A stretch of DNA of 64,000 bases, taken from positions 1 to 64,000 of IMG/VR virus record IMGVR_UViG_3300027746_000016. The stretch is one strand, 5' to 3'. The first letter of the stretch is position 1. Each line of letters opens with the position of its first letter. The translations under genes were made by a program, and so were the position numbers. This document shows positions 15,795 through 24,545 of this stretch, piece by piece. The DNA comes from a virus. The notes beneath the pieces are model-generated. The model searched no databases. It had not been told where the DNA came from and saw only the letters and a program-made list of their open reading frames with translations.

Positions 15795-17335
15795 TGGCTT
15801 TATTATCAACACCAATAAACGGAATTAACCGAAATAATACGTTTATTAAATCAGCAACGGATGATTTACAAGATCCATTATTTTTAACATTTAGACTTGA
15901 TTTTTTTCCAGAAAGAGAGCAATATCCAGTAGGGGATGGCTTATATAATAGTAGTTTACTTAAACAGCCCGGCAGATTTAATGCAAGCGGCGATGGAGAT
16001 GATAACGGATCTACTGTTGAATATTCTACCCAAGACTGGTTAAAGCAATATTACGGCGCTGACTATCAAAGTGATAATATTAAAGTAGGCCACCCTAATC
16101 CATACCTAGCGCTATATAAATTTAGAGAAGGATTGCGAGTATTACAAGATATGCCATGGTATTTTCAGTCAATTGGTGGAATTGGAGATCTTTGGAAAAG
16201 TGCACAGGTTGGAATAACCGATGGAAGTAAGAAAATAACTGGCTTAACAATTAACTGTTTGGAATCAGTAATGCAGCCGTTGACTGATCTAGTTGAAAAT
16301 TATAGATACGCAATATACGATCAAGACCGATTAGCATATCGAGTTCCAGAAAATTTAAGATGGTTTGATTTGGTAATTGACCTAGTTGAAATTAGAGAGA
16401 TTGTTGATCGTGGTGATAATATATTTAGAAAGGACTCTGAAGGTCGTCTATTACAGGGACTAAAGGTAATTCAATTTAGGTGTAAAATGTGTGAATTTGA
16501 CTTTAGCGATTTTTTAAATCCAGTTGGGGCACTTGATTATTATGCATATAATACAGATAAACCATTTTATCCAAGTTTTAAAATTAAAGTAGGTTGGGTT
16601 AATCAAGAAGTGGTTAATTTACAGGATGCAGCTGACCTGAAAACAATTGGATTATTTTCAGCACTATCAAATATTGTAGGTAATCGAATTAATAAATTTG
16701 TGCAAGGAGCCAGTAGATTGCCAGGGCAATTAATTGGGTCAGTACTTAATCCATTAACCTCAGCACTTGAAAGTAGCGTATTTGGTAATGCATATGAAGG
16801 TCTTTCTTCAGATCTTAAAAATATACCAAGAATAATGAATAAAATACAAGGTGTTACACCAACGGCTGATGTACCTATTCCATATGATACTGCTATCCTG
16901 TCTGGAACGGCTGATGTCTATCCAGATTCAATTGAAAATTATCCGGAAGTTAAAGAAGGACCACCGAATAGATTTAATCCAAATCCGCCTCCTGAAAATA
17001 TATATGACGATAAGGTATTAGCTGGAACAGCCGATGTATATCCAAATTCAACTAGAGAGCCGGTAGTTGGACCGCCAACTGGAACTGTTTATTCTAATCA
17101 AACGGAGTCAGTAGCTGAACCAACTGGAAATGCTTATCCTAATCAAACTGAGCCAGTAGCTGGACCGCCGACTGGAGATGTTTATCCTAATCGAACTGAG
17201 CCAGTAGCTGAACCAACTGGAAATGTTTATCCCAATCAAACTGAGCCAGCAGCTGGACCACCAACTGGAGATGTTTATCCTAATCGAACTGAGCCAGTAG
17301 CTGGACCGCCGACTGGAAATGTTTATTCTACGTAA
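15794..17335 (+). CDS. Baseplate/tail protein with a C-terminal Pro-Thr-Tyr tandem-repeat tail
   Basis: A 513-residue protein. The first ~300 residues form a globular domain (LFLTFRLDFFPERE, NPYLALYKFREGL, LRWFDLVIDLVEIREIVD) of a type expected in T4-like baseplates, followed by an amphipathic linker. The last ~130 residues are degenerate repeats of about 16-17 residues built on VYPNxTEPVAGPPTG. It lies between hub and spike genes, so it is probably an assembled baseplate component. The flexible repeat tail could be exposed. Its precise role is unknown. Confidence 0.6.
   Translation: MALLSTPINGINRNNTFIKSATDDLQDPLFLTFRLDFFPEREQYPVGDGLYNSSLLKQPGRFNASGDGDDNGSTVEYSTQDWLKQYYGADYQSDNIKVGHPNPYLALYKFREGLRVLQDMPWYFQSIGGIGDLWKSAQVGITDGSKKITGLTINCLESVMQPLTDLVENYRYAIYDQDRLAYRVPENLRWFDLVIDLVEIREIVDRGDNIFRKDSEGRLLQGLKVIQFRCKMCEFDFSDFLNPVGALDYYAYNTDKPFYPSFKIKVGWVNQEVVNLQDAADLKTIGLFSALSNIVGNRINKFVQGASRLPGQLIGSVLNPLTSALESSVFGNAYEGLSSDLKNIPRIMNKIQGVTPTADVPIPYDTAILSGTADVYPDSIENYPEVKEGPPNRFNPNPPPENIYDDKVLAGTADVYPNSTREPVVGPPTGTVYSNQTESVAEPTGNAYPNQTEPVAGPPTGDVYPNRTEPVAEPTGNVYPNQTEPAAGPPTGDVYPNRTEPVAGPPTGNVYST
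17035..17335 (+). repeat. Degenerate in-frame tandem repeat (about 48-51 bp units)
   Basis: Six to seven units encode variants of GNVYPNQTEPVAGPPT. Unit length alternates because some units carry AEPTG and others AGPPTG. Units differ mostly at third positions and by Q/R, N/D and A/V swaps, so the protein motif is kept while the DNA has drifted. Two more diverged copies lie upstream around residues 370-420 (GTADVYPDS and GTADVYPNS). Confidence 0.75.
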
Positions 17336-17347
17336 ATAAAAAAGTGC

Positions 17348-17357
17348 TAAATAATAA
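17348..17357 (+). promoter_or_regulatory. Possible late-promoter-like element before the spike gene
   Basis: TAAATAATAA lies ~31 bases before the ATG at 17388. It is a weaker match to the TAATAAATAA box found before other structural genes, and it sits in a 52-base intergenic gap. I list it as possible only. Confidence 0.3.
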
Positions 17358-17387
17358 ACCCATTATTAAATTATAGTATAATATTAA

Positions 17388-18206
17388 ATGAATTACCACG
17401 AAGCCCAATCATCATCAAACACGGATCATAATTTTAATGCCTATTATGTAGGAACCGTTGAGGCAATAGACGATTCTAAATTTGAAGGGCGTTGTAAAGT
17501 TAAAGTATTTTCGCTATTTGATGATATTGATATTTCTGATTTACCATGGGCAACACCGGCCGCTAAACCTACAGTTTTCGGACAAGATGCGCGAGCTGGG
17601 TCTATTTCAATTCCAAAAATAGGGGCAGTAGTTGGTATTAAATTTAATAATGGAGATATTTATTCTCCAGAATATTCTCAAATTCAAGAATTAGGAGAGG
17701 ATATTAAGGAAGAATTACAAAAAGGTAATACTCCTGAAACATTTAGAAAAAAATATGAAGGTTCTCATTTTATCCTATTTGATGGTGATGAAGAAATTAA
17801 ATTTTGGTTTGACCGAGAAATTGGTTTACAAATGGAACTTAAAAAGTCATTTATTAGAATTGATAATGCAACTTCAAATATTTTAATAGAACACAAAGAC
17901 AATCTCTCTCAAATTGGACTAGAAGATACAATTATTAGAGTAATTGCCGATTCTGAAGTTAGAATAACTGCAGGCACTAAAATTACTGCAACTTCAAAAC
18001 TGGCTCATATAAATTCACAAACAACAATAGTTGGGGCAAGTGGAGTACAATATAGTGCAGTATTGGGAGAACCTCTTTTTGCAATACTTAAAGTAATGGC
18101 TGCAACTATTGATGCAAAAGTACCGTCTACTGCTGGGGCACTAGGCGAAGCAGTCGATGCAGCAAAAGTTCAAGTTCTGTCTAGAACAGTAACAATTGGA
18201 ACTTAA
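17388..18206 (+). CDS. Baseplate central spike, gp5-like OB fold plus beta-helix
   Basis: A 272-residue protein. The N-terminal domain (YYVGTVEAIDDSKFEGRCKV, LPWATPAAKP, SISIPKIGAVVGIKFNNGD, YSPEYSQ) is a gp5/VgrG-type OB fold. The C-terminal half alternates short strands (IIRVIADSEVRITAGTKITA, SQTTIVGASGVQ) like a beta-helical spike. No lysozyme domain is present, unlike T4 gp5. It should form the trimeric membrane-piercing needle under the gp27-like hub. Its last 4 bases overlap the convergent glycosyltransferase gene. Confidence 0.75.
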   Translation: MNYHEAQSSSNTDHNFNAYYVGTVEAIDDSKFEGRCKVKVFSLFDDIDISDLPWATPAAKPTVFGQDARAGSISIPKIGAVVGIKFNNGDIYSPEYSQIQELGEDIKEELQKGNTPETFRKKYEGSHFILFDGDEEIKFWFDREIGLQMELKKSFIRIDNATSNILIEHKDNLSQIGLEDTIIRVIADSEVRITAGTKITATSKLAHINSQTTIVGASGVQYSAVLGEPLFAILKVMAATIDAKVPSTAGALGEAVDAAKVQVLSRTVTIGT

Positions 18207-19033
18207 AAAACTATCTTAAATTCATTTTCACAAGAGATTAAGGGCGTAGATTTAGTAATTGAGTCTAGATCGCCAAGGTGAGCACCTTTAAATTGAAGCA
18301 GTCCTGTTAATTTTGCACTGTCAATACTATCTGCCATTTCAGAAAGCTTATTTCGGTCTGGAAAATATCGACTTGATGCTAAATATTTAGATAAGAGGTC
18401 AGCCCTAACCATTTCCATATGATGCATTGAAATTTGACTACGCTCAAATATTCTAGACTTAAAATACGAATCGTCTATCATTCCGCGAGTAGGGTCAATG
18501 CCTGAAAAAATAAATTGACTTGCATGGTGTCTGGATTGTGAGGTTATTCTGTAAATAAATGGAACTCTCCATCTGGCATGACCACGGTGTAAAGTTGGAG
18601 TAACATAGTTTATATAGTGAACCGCTGTTGCATCTAAATTAAAAGTTTCAATTTCAGCCTTGGCCCAGCTAAACTCAGATTCTCTATAAAACTCGTCTGC
18701 ATCCATTGAAAGGTAATGAGTTGCACCTAATTTAAAGGCAAGCTCAAGACAACCTTGGCGCTTTACTAATTCAAATGACTTTGCCTGTAAAACTTCAGCT
18801 GGCGAAATTAATGAGCTTGGCTTAAAATTTTTAAATTCAATAAGTTCATCAATTAGGCCCAGATTTCGTAGCCGGGTAAGAGTCGGAATAAGTTCTGGCG
18901 TCGCTAAGGTTCCTCCCCAAGAGGTGGTTTGATATGAGACTATTATAATATCAACCTGCAATCGGATTGACCGCAGAGAGGCTTCTAGTGTTTCAAGTCC
19001 ATCAAATACTACATATCCTGCTGCAAGTTTCAT
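18203..19033 (-). CDS. GT-A glycosyltransferase (GT2-like)
   Basis: A 276-residue protein. The N-terminus KLAAGYVVFDGLETLEASL leads to IDIIIVSYQT-like strands and a catalytic-type SMDADEFY (DxD plus E), as in GT2-like sugar transferases that bind a metal-nucleotide sugar. It closes a ten-gene minus-strand glycan cluster and overlaps the convergent spike gene by four bases. Substrate unknown. Possible targets are virion proteins, modified DNA bases or the host surface. Confidence 0.65.
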   Translation of the reverse strand: MKLAAGYVVFDGLETLEASLRSIRLQVDIIIVSYQTTSWGGTLATPELIPTLTRLRNLGLIDELIEFKNFKPSSLISPAEVLQAKSFELVKRQGCLELAFKLGATHYLSMDADEFYRESEFSWAKAEIETFNLDATAVHYINYVTPTLHRGHARWRVPFIYRITSQSRHHASQFIFSGIDPTRGMIDDSYFKSRIFERSQISMHHMEMVRADLLSKYLASSRYFPDRNKLSEMADSIDSAKLTGLLQFKGAHLGDLDSITKSTPLISCENEFKIVF

Positions 19034-19043
19034 GAGTTTAAAA

Positions 19044-19628
19044 TTAGGTACTTTTATAATATACTTGATAATTATAATATGAAATTAGTTCATCTACTAT
19101 AATTCTTTCATCTGGAAGACACTCATTCCAACATCTTAATAAAAATGTTCCATCTGCGCAAGAATCATTAATAAAGCTGCCAATCTTTATTTTTTTTACA
19201 ATTAAGGTATCAATCATTCCCTGAGCACCATCTGTAACTCCAGGAGCTGGGGCAACCGCCGCTCTAGCACTGCCGTACGGATCAACTTGAGCACCCATAA
19301 TCATTTTATAGTTAGAGCCATAGTTTTTCCATATTTCATATGTATTTGGGCAGAATAAATTATCATCATCAAGTCCATGAAAGTGACCTTGACTCATTTG
19401 ATCTATTGCAGCATTTACTTTATGGTGCAGATTAAATTGATCATCAGAAATAGGTATTGATATTAGGGTAAGATTATAATAGTCGCTTACGTTTATGTCT
19501 AACTTATATGAATCGGCTTTTACAACAATCCATTTAATATCAGGAACTTTTGGTATTGATTGATATACTTTTTCAAAATTTTCTGGACTTCTCCATAATG
19601 GGGTAAATAAATGTAATATACTTCTCAT
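19044..19628 (-). CDS. Small GT-A glycosyltransferase-like protein
   Basis: A 194-residue protein beginning SILHLFTPLWRSPENFEKVY, with FHGLDDDNLF as the DxD motif and later an acidic TFLLRCW region. The length suits a single GT-A domain. It is grouped with the other transferases and lies 10 bases from its downstream neighbour. Sugar donor and acceptor cannot be deduced. Confidence 0.6.
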   Translation of the reverse strand: MRSILHLFTPLWRSPENFEKVYQSIPKVPDIKWIVVKADSYKLDINVSDYYNLTLISIPISDDQFNLHHKVNAAIDQMSQGHFHGLDDDNLFCPNTYEIWKNYGSNYKMIMGAQVDPYGSARAAVAPAPGVTDGAQGMIDTLIVKKIKIGSFINDSCADGTFLLRCWNECLPDERIIVDELISYYNYQVYYKST

Positions 19629-19631
19629 AAG

Positions 19632-20546
19632 TTAAATTATTTTTTTATTTTTTAAAATTTGATAAAAGTTATGCGCAAAATTACTATTTAAATAGTTTTG
19701 CCTAACGTAGGAATTTCCATTTTTAGCAATTTTATTTCGAATAGAAGGTTCTCTTTTTAAAAATTCAATTATATCTAATAATTCGTAATTTGTTTTATAA
19801 AAAACACAATGTTCCCAATTTGTAAAAAATTGTTCTATGCCTGGAAAATGTTTCATTAGAACACAAGAACCTGATGCTAATGCAATTAAATTTCTGTGTG
19901 TAAAATAACCTTCAATGTCATTTCTATTATTATGAGCGATTGTTAAATACGAAGTATTATAAAGATCTGGGACCTGTGAAAAATCTATATTTCCTTTTGA
20001 ATTAGCTGAATATGGGAAAGATCCGTAAAGTTCTAACTCAGGAACATATTTGCCTATGAAATTAGCCAAAGAAATTCTTTCTTCACCACCCGGAAAATGA
20101 TCATATACGTTACCTACAAACACCACACTCCCTGTAGTCATTTCTTTTACTTCTCGAACTTGCCGATCATCAAATACTTCAAAAAGATATTCACAAGGAG
20201 TATCAAGTATTCTCGAGAAATATTCTAGCTGTTTTCCATTAAAAGGAAATAAATAGAGATCAGCAACTCCGATCATGTTCATTGCTTCAGGTAAAGGGGC
20301 GTATCTAACATCTCCTACCCATATTGTAAACATTGCCCCGGTCAAAGATTTTAAAGTATTGCAATCGTCCAATGAGATTACATTTCCATGCATAAAAACA
20401 TAATCAGGATTAAATCTTATAGATTCTTCTAGTTTTTTAAAAATTAGAGTATCAAATTCAGTTTTAAATCCATTGAGTATTGAATCAAATATCCCATTTT
20501 CAGAGTGTAGGTGATAATCTAGCGGTATATACAGGAGCTTCTTCAT
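19632..20546 (-). CDS. GT-B glycosyltransferase, CgeB/GT4-like
   Basis: A 304-residue protein with two Rossmann-like halves. The first has PDYVFMHGNVI and FTIWVGDVRYA. The second has SVVFVGNVYDHFPGGEER, VPDLYNTSYLTIAHNN, a GYFTHRNLIALASGSCVLM stretch and a final YELLDIIEFL. This order (G-N near the hinge, R-N-E/L-A-A-G near the donor site) matches CgeB-like and GT4-like enzymes. Its start overlaps the acetyltransferase gene's stop by one base, indicating an operon. Confidence 0.65.
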   Translation of the reverse strand: MKKLLYIPLDYHLHSENGIFDSILNGFKTEFDTLIFKKLEESIRFNPDYVFMHGNVISLDDCNTLKSLTGAMFTIWVGDVRYAPLPEAMNMIGVADLYLFPFNGKQLEYFSRILDTPCEYLFEVFDDRQVREVKEMTTGSVVFVGNVYDHFPGGEERISLANFIGKYVPELELYGSFPYSANSKGNIDFSQVPDLYNTSYLTIAHNNRNDIEGYFTHRNLIALASGSCVLMKHFPGIEQFFTNWEHCVFYKTNYELLDIIEFLKREPSIRNKIAKNGNSYVRQNYLNSNFAHNFYQILKNKKII

Positions 20547-21058
20547 TAAAATATTTTATGTCTATCTATAAAAATATCTATATTTTTGCTCATTAATAAC
20601 TGCGCATTTTCAATAATTTTATCCTCTTCCCAATCCCACCATTTAATTTTTAATAGATTTGAAATCTGATTATCTGTGAATCTTGGCTTGACTTTACGAG
20701 CTGGAGATCCAACATTTATTGAATATGGATCAACGTTCTTTGTTACAATTGACCGTGCCCCTATCACTGCCCCGTCCTCAATTGTTACACCGCTCATTAT
20801 TAAACAGTCTTCTCCAATCCATACGTCGTTTCCTATTATAACATCGCCCTTCCACACTGGATGACCAGTTAGATGGCTGCATTGTTGAAAATTTACGCTA
20901 AATGGATATGTTGAAATAAATTCAGTATTATGGCCAAACCCTCCATCTATTACTAAACCTGCAGCAAATGAACAATATTTACCAATAATTACTGAATTGT
21001 GTACGCCACGTCTAGTAACATTACCATACGACCTAAAACCCATTGTTAATTCTCCCAT
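20546..21058 (-). CDS. Left-handed beta-helix (hexapeptide) acetyltransferase
   Basis: A 170-residue protein with the hexapeptide pattern in VIIGKYCSFAAGLVIDGG, DVIIGNDVWIGEDCLIMSG, VTIEDGAVIGARSIVTKNV and the terminal YSINVGSPARKVKPRF. These are CatB/WecD-like xenobiotic or sugar O/N-acetyltransferase hallmarks. In a glycan cluster it most likely acetylates a sugar residue using acetyl-CoA. An N-terminal ATG at 21058 or one a few codons later would both give a full domain. Confidence 0.8.
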   Translation of the reverse strand: MGELTMGFRSYGNVTRRGVHNSVIIGKYCSFAAGLVIDGGFGHNTEFISTYPFSVNFQQCSHLTGHPVWKGDVIIGNDVWIGEDCLIMSGVTIEDGAVIGARSIVTKNVDPYSINVGSPARKVKPRFTDNQISNLLKIKWWDWEEDKIIENAQLLMSKNIDIFIDRHKIF

Positions 21059-21073
21059 GGTTTTTGTTTTTTT

Positions 21074-21646
21074 TTAGTTAAAATAAAGTAATCCAGTTCC
21101 AGTATAGTGTCCGATTTTAGTTAAATCGTATTTTTCTATGGCAATTGAATCCCAAAACTCTTGCATAGGTCCAGCTAAGTGAATATCATCAAATAATACA
21201 AGACCAGTATATTTAATTTTAATTAACTCGTTAATAAATTCTCTTTCAAATGAACCATCGTGGTAAGTATCTACTAAAATTAATGGTGAATTTAATATAA
21301 TTGATGGACTATTTAAAATATTGTCAATACAATATTTAATATTAGCAATATCAATTTTTAATATCTCAGGTTGCTGGTTAACATCAAACGATATAATTGA
21401 ATTAGTTGGATTATAAGACAGTGCAATAGATGAGCTACCTTGATATGTTCCAATATCTAATAATGTTTTATTATTAAATAGAGTACTAATAAATGCAAGT
21501 AACCTATAATGTTCTGTGCCTGACTCCATATAAAACCAATCTTTTGGAGTATTAATGGTAGCAGTTGAGGCTTGATACCTAGTTAAATCAATTGAATTTA
21601 ACTGAGTATTTGTTACATTAAGTATTTGTGATAAAATAGTTTTCAT
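21074..21646 (-). CDS. Class I SAM-dependent methyltransferase
   Basis: A 190-residue protein. TLLDIGTYQGSSSIAL is the SAM-binding motif I, SIISFDVNQQ is motif II, and LVLFDDIHL a later acidic strand, as in the Methyltransf_24-like family used in sugar and polysaccharide methylation. It lies within the glycan cluster between a transferase and the acetyltransferase, so a sugar O-methylation role is likely. The acceptor is unknown. Confidence 0.7.
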   Translation of the reverse strand: MKTILSQILNVTNTQLNSIDLTRYQASTATINTPKDWFYMESGTEHYRLLAFISTLFNNKTLLDIGTYQGSSSIALSYNPTNSIISFDVNQQPEILKIDIANIKYCIDNILNSPSIILNSPLILVDTYHDGSFEREFINELIKIKYTGLVLFDDIHLAGPMQEFWDSIAIEKYDLTKIGHYTGTGLLYFN

Positions 21647-21649
21647 AAT

Positions 21650-22381
21650 TTAACTTATTATTTTTTTATTAAAATTTGGATGAGTTTTTAAAACATCAGG
21701 TAGAGTATTTTTATCAAAAGCAACGGCTTCTCCCCATACTGTGCAGGTTGGATGTATATCTTTATCTCCAGGTTGCCACGCATAATAGGTATTAGCTAAC
21801 CAGCCTGGTTTTATTTCGTTTTTATGACCGTGAATTTCAAATTTATAGTCCATTATTTTTTTATCTTGAGCATATCCAAAATGATAAATTGTTCCATTAA
21901 TAGATTCTTCAATTTGATTATTTTTATTTATGTTAAATAGTCTAGCTGGTTGAAACCCATCATAACATGCCCAATTAAATGATTTCCAAAAATTAACAAA
22001 ACCATTAACATTTCGCCTCCATGCAGAACCTTCATATGTTTCTTTTATGCATTTTTCTAGTGAAATTGGTTCCCAAATTTCATCTGCATCAACTGCGAGC
22101 ATAACATTATAACCGTGTGCATATTTCCAGGCAAGACTGCGGTGTTGGCCTTCATTCCATGCACCATCGGCATTAACCCAGTGTACTTTATTTGAGGCAG
22201 CGTGGGCAATATCTCTAATTTCAGATTCTGATTCCGGACAAGGAGTTGCGGTTCCATGACCATAGCTTGGGTGTGTTGTGTATAAAATTACAATTTTATC
22301 TACTTGATCAGAAATTGACCGGATTGAGGCATCTAAGTATTCTGCACCATAGTGAACTGGGTAATATGCAAGGGTTTTCAT
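21650..22381 (-). CDS. GT-A glycosyltransferase (GT2-like)
   Basis: A 243-residue protein. TLAYYPVHYGAEYLDASI and SDQVDKIVILYTTHPSYG form the nucleotide-sugar-binding half, and MLAVDADEIWEPIS holds the DxD. Later WRRNVNGFVNFWKSF and DYKFEIHGHKNEIKPGW may shape the acceptor site. It shares its first base with the stop of the next upstream gene. Layout is similar to the 18203 gene, suggesting related enzymes that arose by duplication or joint acquisition. Confidence 0.65.
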   Translation of the reverse strand: MKTLAYYPVHYGAEYLDASIRSISDQVDKIVILYTTHPSYGHGTATPCPESESEIRDIAHAASNKVHWVNADGAWNEGQHRSLAWKYAHGYNVMLAVDADEIWEPISLEKCIKETYEGSAWRRNVNGFVNFWKSFNWACYDGFQPARLFNINKNNQIEESINGTIYHFGYAQDKKIMDYKFEIHGHKNEIKPGWLANTYYAWQPGDKDIHPTCTVWGEAVAFDKNTLPDVLKTHPNFNKKIIS

Positions 22382-23025
22382 TATTTATTGTTGATTATTT
22401 TAAAGGCCTCTTCGACTAGATGTTTGGCATGAAATCCAAATGTATTGGTTGGGCCGTGCATATTGTCCATTGGTATTTCTATTGAAAATTTAGTAGCAAG
22501 TTCAACTGGGGCAATAACCAAACCTGCTTTTGCAATTTCATTTTTATAGACTGATGCAATAAGAACATCTTCATTTGCTATACACTTTAGTGTTTTGGTA
22601 AATTCCAATAATTTTTTACTACGTAAAGAAAATCCTCCATTTCCAACCTGTTCGCCAACCTTTGGCCAACCAATATAGAGCGGCCATGGTGAACCAATAT
22701 AGTCATATTTAAAAAAATCATCTGACCATAACTCTGGGTTAAGGATAAAGCCATCATCTTGAAATATTAAACAAAAGTCAGTATCTACATAACTGTGTAA
22801 TTTATTAATACAAAAGGCCGAATATTCTTCAAGTGTCATATGGCTTGCCTGGATAAAGTCAACACCTTCTACCTTTGGATCCTCTAAACTTATCATTTTT
22901 ATTTTACCGAATGTTACACAAGATAACATATACTTTAAAATAGTTTGATAATTGGATTGCCGAGCTTCGTCAACTGGGCGGCCGTCTATACAAATTGCGG
23001 TTACATTAGATAAGTCTAATTTCAT
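22381..23025 (-). CDS. DUF5672-like glycosyltransferase
   Basis: A 214-residue protein. FCLIFQDDGFILNPELW, YDYIGSPWPLYIG and VGNGGFSLRSKKLLEF match the DUF5672 pattern of glycosyltransferase-like proteins (QDDGF as the metal-binding acidic motif, GNGGFSLR as a signature loop). It lies head-to-tail with the GT2-like gene at 21650. Substrate unknown. Confidence 0.75.
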   Translation of the reverse strand: MKLDLSNVTAICIDGRPVDEARQSNYQTILKYMLSCVTFGKIKMISLEDPKVEGVDFIQASHMTLEEYSAFCINKLHSYVDTDFCLIFQDDGFILNPELWSDDFFKYDYIGSPWPLYIGWPKVGEQVGNGGFSLRSKKLLEFTKTLKCIANEDVLIASVYKNEIAKAGLVIAPVELATKFSIEIPMDNMHGPTNTFGFHAKHLVEEAFKIINNK

Positions 23026-23037
23026 AATTTATTTATT

Positions 23038-23700
23038 TTATTCTGTTACTGAAACATATAGATATGGCTCAGGTATTCTTGGGCTGGTGTCACTATACAT
23101 TCGGATATTAGTTAAGTGTAGGTGTCTACTTTTTATTGTTTTTGCCGGATTAATTAGCGTGTATCCAACTTTATTTAATTCATAGGCAAATCGATTATCA
23201 CAGCCTGGAATTCCAAATTCAAAATCATAATAGCCACGTTTTATATAGTTTAAAAATACCCAAGTATCTTGACTATCCCAGTGTTCATATAATTCAAAAG
23301 TAGGGTCTGACTCGGATTCCGGTTCTATATGATTCCATCTGGATAAAGTAATTGCATTTTTTCGAGTAAGTCGAGTATTTATGTCTAAAATATCATCATC
23401 TTGAAAGTAAATATCACTATTGCATATAAGTAGTATTGTTTTAATTCTACTATATAATTTTTTTTTATAATAGTTTGCAACTGATATTGCATTTTGATAA
23501 GTGGGTCTACCCTTTGTATTTTTTATAATAATTTTTGGATTTTCTAAAAGTATTTTATCCGTTATTTTAGTATCAGTTAATAATATTACCTTATCAATAT
23601 TTTGATTTTTTAAATTTTGCTCTAAACAGAATTCAAGTTCAGCATTTCTGGTTTGACTTGCCAATCTAAAATATGGAGTAATTAATATACAGTTAGTCAT
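23038..23700 (-). CDS. Glycosyltransferase-like protein
   Basis: A 220-residue protein. NCILITPYFRLASQTRNAE at the start, a LLICNSDIYFQDDDILDIN segment with S-D-I and DDD acidic groups, and GIPGCDNRFAYELNKVGY near the end suggest a compact GT-A-like fold. The C-terminal HLHLTNIR is conserved-looking. Family assignment is uncertain, but the position inside the glycan operon supports it. Confidence 0.5.
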   Translation of the reverse strand: MTNCILITPYFRLASQTRNAELEFCLEQNLKNQNIDKVILLTDTKITDKILLENPKIIIKNTKGRPTYQNAISVANYYKKKLYSRIKTILLICNSDIYFQDDDILDINTRLTRKNAITLSRWNHIEPESESDPTFELYEHWDSQDTWVFLNYIKRGYYDFEFGIPGCDNRFAYELNKVGYTLINPAKTIKSRHLHLTNIRMYSDTSPRIPEPYLYVSVTE

Positions 23701-23702
23701 AT

Positions 23703-24545
23703 CTACTTTGACTTAATTGTTTTATATAGTATATCGTCGGCTGACTCTAGGGCCTTAACTCTTTCTAAATTTTCAATAATATATGGCATCATTGATTCAT
23801 AAAGTTCTGGAGTTAATGAGTTGACTCCTTTAAAATCTTCCCAAAAAATTATTCCATTTGGATTAAAATCTTCACTAACCTTTTTGGTACCCCAATAAAT
23901 TGGAATAGTTCCAGTTGCAAAACAGTCAGTTATTTTTTCAGTGTAATACTTATCGTATACTGCATTTTCAAAAGTAACTGAAAAGCGATAGTCTTTTAGG
24001 GCAGGTAATTTAGACCTCCACCAGTCTCCACTTGGGCCAATACCTTGACCGATTCTTTGAGAACCGTGTGCTCCACCAAATAGATCAATTTTATCTTTTA
24101 ACTGGTCAGCAATTTCTAACCTAAATTGATGGCCTTTTGTTCTTGACTTTGGCGAACAAATCATTGAACAAGATTTTGTTTTTTGATAAATCATCATTTC
24201 ATCAAATTTTGTCCATGGTAAATTTGAACCAGGCGGAGCATATATAAAAAAAGGATTGCTTAATAAAGTTTCATCGCATGTAAAAATTCCACTAAAATAT
24301 TTTCGGTAATGTTCAATATTTGATTTTATTTTTCGGTATTGATCATCACAGATATCTCTAGATTCGCATAACCAGCCAAATTTAGTTGGAGTAGCTCTAT
24401 CTAATAAGCCTTGATCAATTGCTCCATCTATATAAATTTTAATAGTTGAAGGTCCAGAAGTCCACTTAAATAATTTAGGTGGTAAATTTGAACACGAAGA
24501 GTAGTCCGGCGGAAATGGCAAGCCTATTCCAGTTATTTGTTCCAT
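23703..24545 (-). CDS. Alpha-1,3-fucosyltransferase-like enzyme (GT10)
   Basis: A 280-residue protein. The donor-site signature YRFSVTFENAVYDKYYTEKI followed by FATGTIPIYWG fits GT10 fucosyltransferases (F-x-FEN-x-x-x-x-DY-x-TEK, then G-x-x-P-x-x-x-G). Upstream RLEIADQLKDKIDLFGGAHG is the usual preceding strand and helix. It likely adds fucose or a similar deoxysugar to a glycan. It overlaps the end of the next upstream gene by 13 bases and ends at a TAG with a TGA one codon later. Confidence 0.8.
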   Translation of the reverse strand: MEQITGIGLPFPPDYSSCSNLPPKLFKWTSGPSTIKIYIDGAIDQGLLDRATPTKFGWLCESRDICDDQYRKIKSNIEHYRKYFSGIFTCDETLLSNPFFIYAPPGSNLPWTKFDEMMIYQKTKSCSMICSPKSRTKGHQFRLEIADQLKDKIDLFGGAHGSQRIGQGIGPSGDWWRSKLPALKDYRFSVTFENAVYDKYYTEKITDCFATGTIPIYWGTKKVSEDFNPNGIIFWEDFKGVNSLTPELYESMMPYIIENLERVKALESADDILYKTIKSK

